The translations under genes and the position numbers were made by a program. From positions 1 through 64,000 of the forward strand of contig JADZCM010000038.1 of the NCBI GenBank assembly GCA_020851555.1: DNA of 64,000 nucleotides, read 5' to 3'. Source of the stretch: Bryobacterales bacterium (GTDB lineage: Bacteria; Acidobacteriota; Terriglobia; Bryobacterales; Bryobacteraceae). Below, one piece after another: positions 60,972 to 64,000 of this stretch. The first letter of the stretch is position 1. Each line of letters starts with the position of its first letter. The notes below the pieces were generated by a model that saw only the letters and a list, made by a program, of their open reading frames with translations, was not told where the DNA came from and searched no databases.

Positions 60972-62348
60972 ATGAAAATGCGACTGCATGAGTGCTGCTT
61001 TTTCCCGTTGATGGTCCTGTTCACCATGACCGCCTCGGCCCAGGCGCCTCCGGCGGCCAAACCCAAGCCCGCGGCCATGCCCCCGCAGCAGGCGGAACGG
61101 GCGCGGCCCCGGGTTATCGTGACTACGGACGGCGAGATCGACGATCGCTGCTCAATGATCCGCTTTCTGCTGTACGCCAACGAGTTCGAGGTGGAAGGTC
61201 TGATCAACAGCAGCAGCCGGTTCCACTGGCTGGGGCAGACCTGGAGCGGCGTTGAATGGATCAACGCCCAGCTCTCCATGTACGACAGGGTGTACGCCAA
61301 TCTCCGCAAGAATGCCAACGGATTTCCCACACCCGAGGAACTGCGCGGCAGACTCTACGTGGGCAACATCGCCAACGTGGGCGAGATGGAGCGGGATACG
61401 CCGGGAGCCGACAGAATTGTCAGGGTGCTGCTTGACGACCGGCCGGGGCCCGTCTATCTACAGGCGTGGGGCGGGACCAACACCATCGCCAAGGCGCTCC
61501 ACACCATCCAGACGCAGTACCCGCAGCAGATGGACAAGGTGAGCCAGAAGGCGATCGTGTACATCATCCTGGATCAGGACGACACCTTCCGGAAGTACAT
61601 TGAACCCAACTGGCCCAGGCTCCAGGTGCTCGGCAGTTTCCGGCAGTTCGGCGCGCTGGCCTATGCCTGGGCCAGGCTCATTCCGCTGCCCCACCGGACG
61701 CTGTTCGAGCGCCCCTGGATGGAGGGCTACATCACCGTGGACCGGGGACCGCTCACCGGAGCCTACGAGTCGGACAACGGCGCATTCCGCTCCGAAGGCG
61801 ACTCGCCTTCCTTCATGCACCAGATCGAGGTGGGGCTGCGAAGCCTGGAGAACCCCGGCTACGGGGGCTGGGGCGGCAGGTTCGCTCCGGAAAAGCCGGG
61901 TGTCAACAACGTGTGGCGCGATGCGGAGGACGACGGCGATGTCTACAAGCCCATCTGGCGCTGGGCCACGGCTTTCCAGAACGATTTCGCCGCGCGGGCG
62001 GCGTGGTGCGTCAACTCCTACCGCGATTCCAACCATGCCCCGGTCCTCACCCTGGCAGGGCCTGCCGATGTCGAAGCCGCGGCGGGCTCGGCCGTCACCC
62101 TGGATGTCAGCGGCTCGGGTGATCCAGACGGCAACCGTTTGTATTACTCCTGGTGGCAATACCGCGAGCCCGGCACATATAAGGGTACGGTTGCGATCAG
62201 GGACGCCGACAGGGGATTGGCCACGGTGGTGATCCCGGCAGATGCAAAGCCCGGCGATACGATCCACCTGATTGCTGAAGTGACCGACGATGGCAAGCCG
62301 CCGCTGACAAGGTATGCACGGGTCATCGTGACCGTGCGCGCGAAGTAA
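60972..62348 (+). CDS. Secreted DUF1593 (nucleoside-hydrolase-like) protein
   Basis: 458-aa exported protein with a signal peptide (LMVLFTMTASAQA). The DUF1593 domain starts PRVIVTTDGEIDDRCSMIRFLLYANEFEVEGLI, close to the TDxxxDD calcium motif of nucleoside hydrolases. It ends in a PKD/Ig-like C-terminal domain (VLTLAGPADVEAAAGSAVTLDVSGSGDPDGNRLYYSWW). Family members are linked to polysaccharide use and to a cellulose-binding protein. Divergent from the sugar operon, so it may supply sugars from extracellular glycans. ATG 60972 and 60978 are both possible starts. Confidence 0.82.
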   Translation: MKMRLHECCFFPLMVLFTMTASAQAPPAAKPKPAAMPPQQAERARPRVIVTTDGEIDDRCSMIRFLLYANEFEVEGLINSSSRFHWLGQTWSGVEWINAQLSMYDRVYANLRKNANGFPTPEELRGRLYVGNIANVGEMERDTPGADRIVRVLLDDRPGPVYLQAWGGTNTIAKALHTIQTQYPQQMDKVSQKAIVYIILDQDDTFRKYIEPNWPRLQVLGSFRQFGALAYAWARLIPLPHRTLFERPWMEGYITVDRGPLTGAYESDNGAFRSEGDSPSFMHQIEVGLRSLENPGYGGWGGRFAPEKPGVNNVWRDAEDDGDVYKPIWRWATAFQNDFAARAAWCVNSYRDSNHAPVLTLAGPADVEAAAGSAVTLDVSGSGDPDGNRLYYSWWQYREPGTYKGTVAIRDADRGLATVVIPADAKPGDTIHLIAEVTDDGKPPLTRYARVIVTVRAK

Positions 62349-62363
62349 GAGGAGGGCGAACTC

Positions 62364-62777
62364 ATGCGAACACTTCTGTTGGGTTTATTGCTCGCGGCGG
62401 CGGCCATGGCCGCGAATTTCTCGGGCAAATGGGCACTGGAGTCCCCGGGACGGGGCGGGCGGGGCGGACCCCCGACCATACTGGTGCTGAACCAGGTGGG
62501 CAAGGAAGTGACCGGGACCATATCGGCGCGAGCGGACGCAGGCACGGGAAATCCCGTCAATACCGAGGTTCTGGGTGGCGTGGCGGAAGGGGACACCATC
62601 TCGTTCTACGTCTGGACCGGGACGGACCAGCCCGTCAAGACCATCTACAAGGGAACCGCCGCCGGCGAGGACACCATCGTTTTCACGGTCACGGGCGGCC
62701 CCGCGGGAGGAGGCAACTTCGCCCTGGGCCGCGGAGCCGGCGGCCCACAGAAGATCACGGCAAAGAGAACCAGGTAG
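62364..62777 (+). CDS. Small exported protein, unknown function
   Basis: 137-aa protein with a signal peptide (LLGLLLAAAAMAANFSG). It has a compact beta-sandwich-like sequence (WALESPGRGGRGGPPTILVLNQVGKEVTGTISAR, GDTISFYVWTGTDQPVKTIYKGTA) and a Gly-rich tail. Similar short proteins of the same kind occur in Acidobacteriota, but their role is unknown. It starts 15 bp after the DUF1593 gene stop and is likely co-transcribed. Confidence 0.65.
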   Translation: MRTLLLGLLLAAAAMAANFSGKWALESPGRGGRGGPPTILVLNQVGKEVTGTISARADAGTGNPVNTEVLGGVAEGDTISFYVWTGTDQPVKTIYKGTAAGEDTIVFTVTGGPAGGGNFALGRGAGGPQKITAKRTR

Positions 62778-62891
62778 GCCCGCCGGTGGCGGGGCTTCCG
62801 GGACTACGGCCGCAGACCTGACGAGCGAAGCGGCGGCGCGCTGCGGGCTCCAGATCCTCCCGCCGCAACAAGAGTGTATACTGGACAGCGT

Positions 62892-64000
62892 ATGAGAACG
62901 GCCGCTCAGATAGCACTCATCGTTCTGGCAGCGCTGATTGCCGGTGTAGGGTTGATTGGCGCCGCCGGAAGCCAGGAGTATCTCGTTTATATAGGCACAA
63001 ATACCCGAAACAAGAGCAAAGGGATTTACGCTTACCGCTTCCAGCCGTCCAGCGGCAATATCACGCCCATCGGCCTGGTGGCCGAGACGCCTTACCCGTC
63101 CTGGATCGCGGTGCACCCCAAGCTGCAATACTTGTACGCCGCGAACGAGAATGAGTTCAAGCCTGAACGCGACAAGCCCAGTAACATCAGCGCGTTCGCC
63201 ATGGATCGCAAGACCGGCCAGTTGACGTTGCTGAACCGGGCGTCGGCCGTGGGCCGGGGTCCATGCCATGTGAGCGTGGACCGTACCGGCAGGGCGCTGA
63301 TGCTGGCTAACTATGGAAGCGGCAGCGTGGCCGTGCTCCCCATACAGGCGGACGGTCAACTGGGGGAGGCCACGGCTTTCATACAACACAAGGGTTCCAG
63401 CGTGGACCCCAAGCGGCAGGCCGGACCCCACGCGCACTGCATCCTGCCCTCGCCCGACAACCGCTTTGTGCTGGCCGCCGACCTGGGGCTCGACCAGGTG
63501 CTGGTCTACCGTTTTGACGCCGCCAAGGGCACGCTCGCTCCGAACGAACCGCCCTTCGGGAAGGTCCCGCCCGGCGCCGGCGCGCGGCATTTCGTCTTTC
63601 ACCCTAACAGCCGGTATGCATACGTGGTGAACGAGATCGCAAACACAGTGACCACGTTCCGTTACCAGGCCAACAAGGGTGTCCTCACGGAACTCCAGAC
63701 CGTCCCCACGCTCCCCAAGGATTTCTCGGGGCACGACCTCGCCTCCGGGATCCTCATCGACCGGGCCGGTAAGTTCGTCTACGTCTCGAACCGCGGCCAT
63801 GACAGCATCGCGGTCTTCGCCATCGATCCGAAGAAGGGAACACTTACGCCGGTCGAGCACGTTCCCACACAGGGAAAGACCCCGCGCAGCATTGCCTTGG
63901 ACCCCACCGGAACGTACCTGTTTGCGGCCAATCAGGACACGCACAACATCGTGCTGTTCCGCGTGGACTCTAAGACCGGCCGGCTGACTCCCACCGGCCA
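62892..64000 (+). CDS. Lactonase-family beta-propeller protein, partial at window end
   Basis: The frame begins at ATG 62892 and stays open for 369 codons to the window edge, so the C-terminus is missing. The N-terminus is a signal peptide (ALIVLAALIAGVGLIGAAG). Seven-bladed propeller sequences follow (EYLVYIGTNTRNKSKGIYAYRF, YPSWIAVHPKLQYLYAANE, PHAHCILPSPDNRFVLAADLGLDQVLVYRF, GARHFVFHPNSRYAYVVNE, IDRAGKFVYVSNRGHDSIAVFAID). The HAHCI segment is typical of 6-phosphogluconolactonase-like (PF10282) proteins. Its export suggests a lactone or sugar-acid role outside the cytoplasm. Confidence 0.85.
   Translation, partial: MRTAAQIALIVLAALIAGVGLIGAAGSQEYLVYIGTNTRNKSKGIYAYRFQPSSGNITPIGLVAETPYPSWIAVHPKLQYLYAANENEFKPERDKPSNISAFAMDRKTGQLTLLNRASAVGRGPCHVSVDRTGRALMLANYGSGSVAVLPIQADGQLGEATAFIQHKGSSVDPKRQAGPHAHCILPSPDNRFVLAADLGLDQVLVYRFDAAKGTLAPNEPPFGKVPPGAGARHFVFHPNSRYAYVVNEIANTVTTFRYQANKGVLTELQTVPTLPKDFSGHDLASGILIDRAGKFVYVSNRGHDSIAVFAIDPKKGTLTPVEHVPTQGKTPRSIALDPTGTYLFAANQDTHNIVLFRVDSKTGRLTPTG

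Overview
The window is a GC-rich bacterial chromosome segment. Two neighbouring secreted VWA proteins resemble the 'VWFA-related Acidobacterial domain' type. With the Kdo (LPS) genes, TonB receptor, secretin, DUF1501 protein and many short secreted or TPR proteins, they point to a Gram-negative Acidobacteriota bacterium, perhaps of the Solibacter/Bryobacter group. This placement is inference from gene content only.

Left end (1-4.9 kb): a small accessory island beside tRNA-Pro(TGG). It carries a hicBA toxin-antitoxin pair and a complete IS21-family element (1275-4104) flanked by a 9-bp target duplication. The element splits a 222-codon gene whose frame is restored exactly when it is removed. 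A 66-bp copy of the tRNA 3' end lies at the far side, as attL/attR would.

5.2-8.6 kb: a three-gene methyltransferase operon with an MtaA/CmuA-like UroD-family enzyme, a DUF1638 protein and a [2Fe-2S]/ASKHA corrinoid reactivase. 8.7-24 kb is mostly housekeeping: serine synthesis (class V aminotransferase plus serA), yqeY, hrcA-grpE-dnaJ, a DUF1501 protein, a barrel protein, and the kdsB-pyrG-kdsA-M28 peptidase-pilin run, followed by the tandem VWA genes.

24-36.9 kb: an FAD oxidoreductase divergent from a tightly overlapping operon of TonB receptor, ECF S component, SAM methyltransferase, a very short ECF T component and an ECF ATPase. It reads as one outer-to-inner-membrane uptake route. After it come a lipoprotein, a TPR protein, an MFS exporter, a repeat protein with a glycine-zipper-like region, a SurA-N/DsbA fusion and a lone AAA ATPase.

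36.9-45.8 kb: a flagellar region: fliM, flbD, motA, motB, a TPR-glycosyltransferase, flagellin, fliD and a small chaperone-like gene, with sigma-28-like promoters. 45.9-51 kb: an ECF sigma factor with a strong candidate autoregulated promoter, its anti-sigma factor, rsmA, and a divergent AAA ATPase/secretin pair.

51-60.9 kb: a nine-gene sugar operon on the minus strand: split transketolase, FGGY kinase, SorC-type regulator, DUF2291 lipoprotein, RbsA/C/B-type ABC transporter and fucose-isomerase-like enzyme. The enzyme set matches the isomerase-kinase-transketolase logic known for D-apiose catabolism. Three copies of an 8-bp word at its first gene look like the regulator's operator. The window ends with a divergent secreted DUF1593 hydrolase, a small exported protein and a lactonase cut by the window edge.
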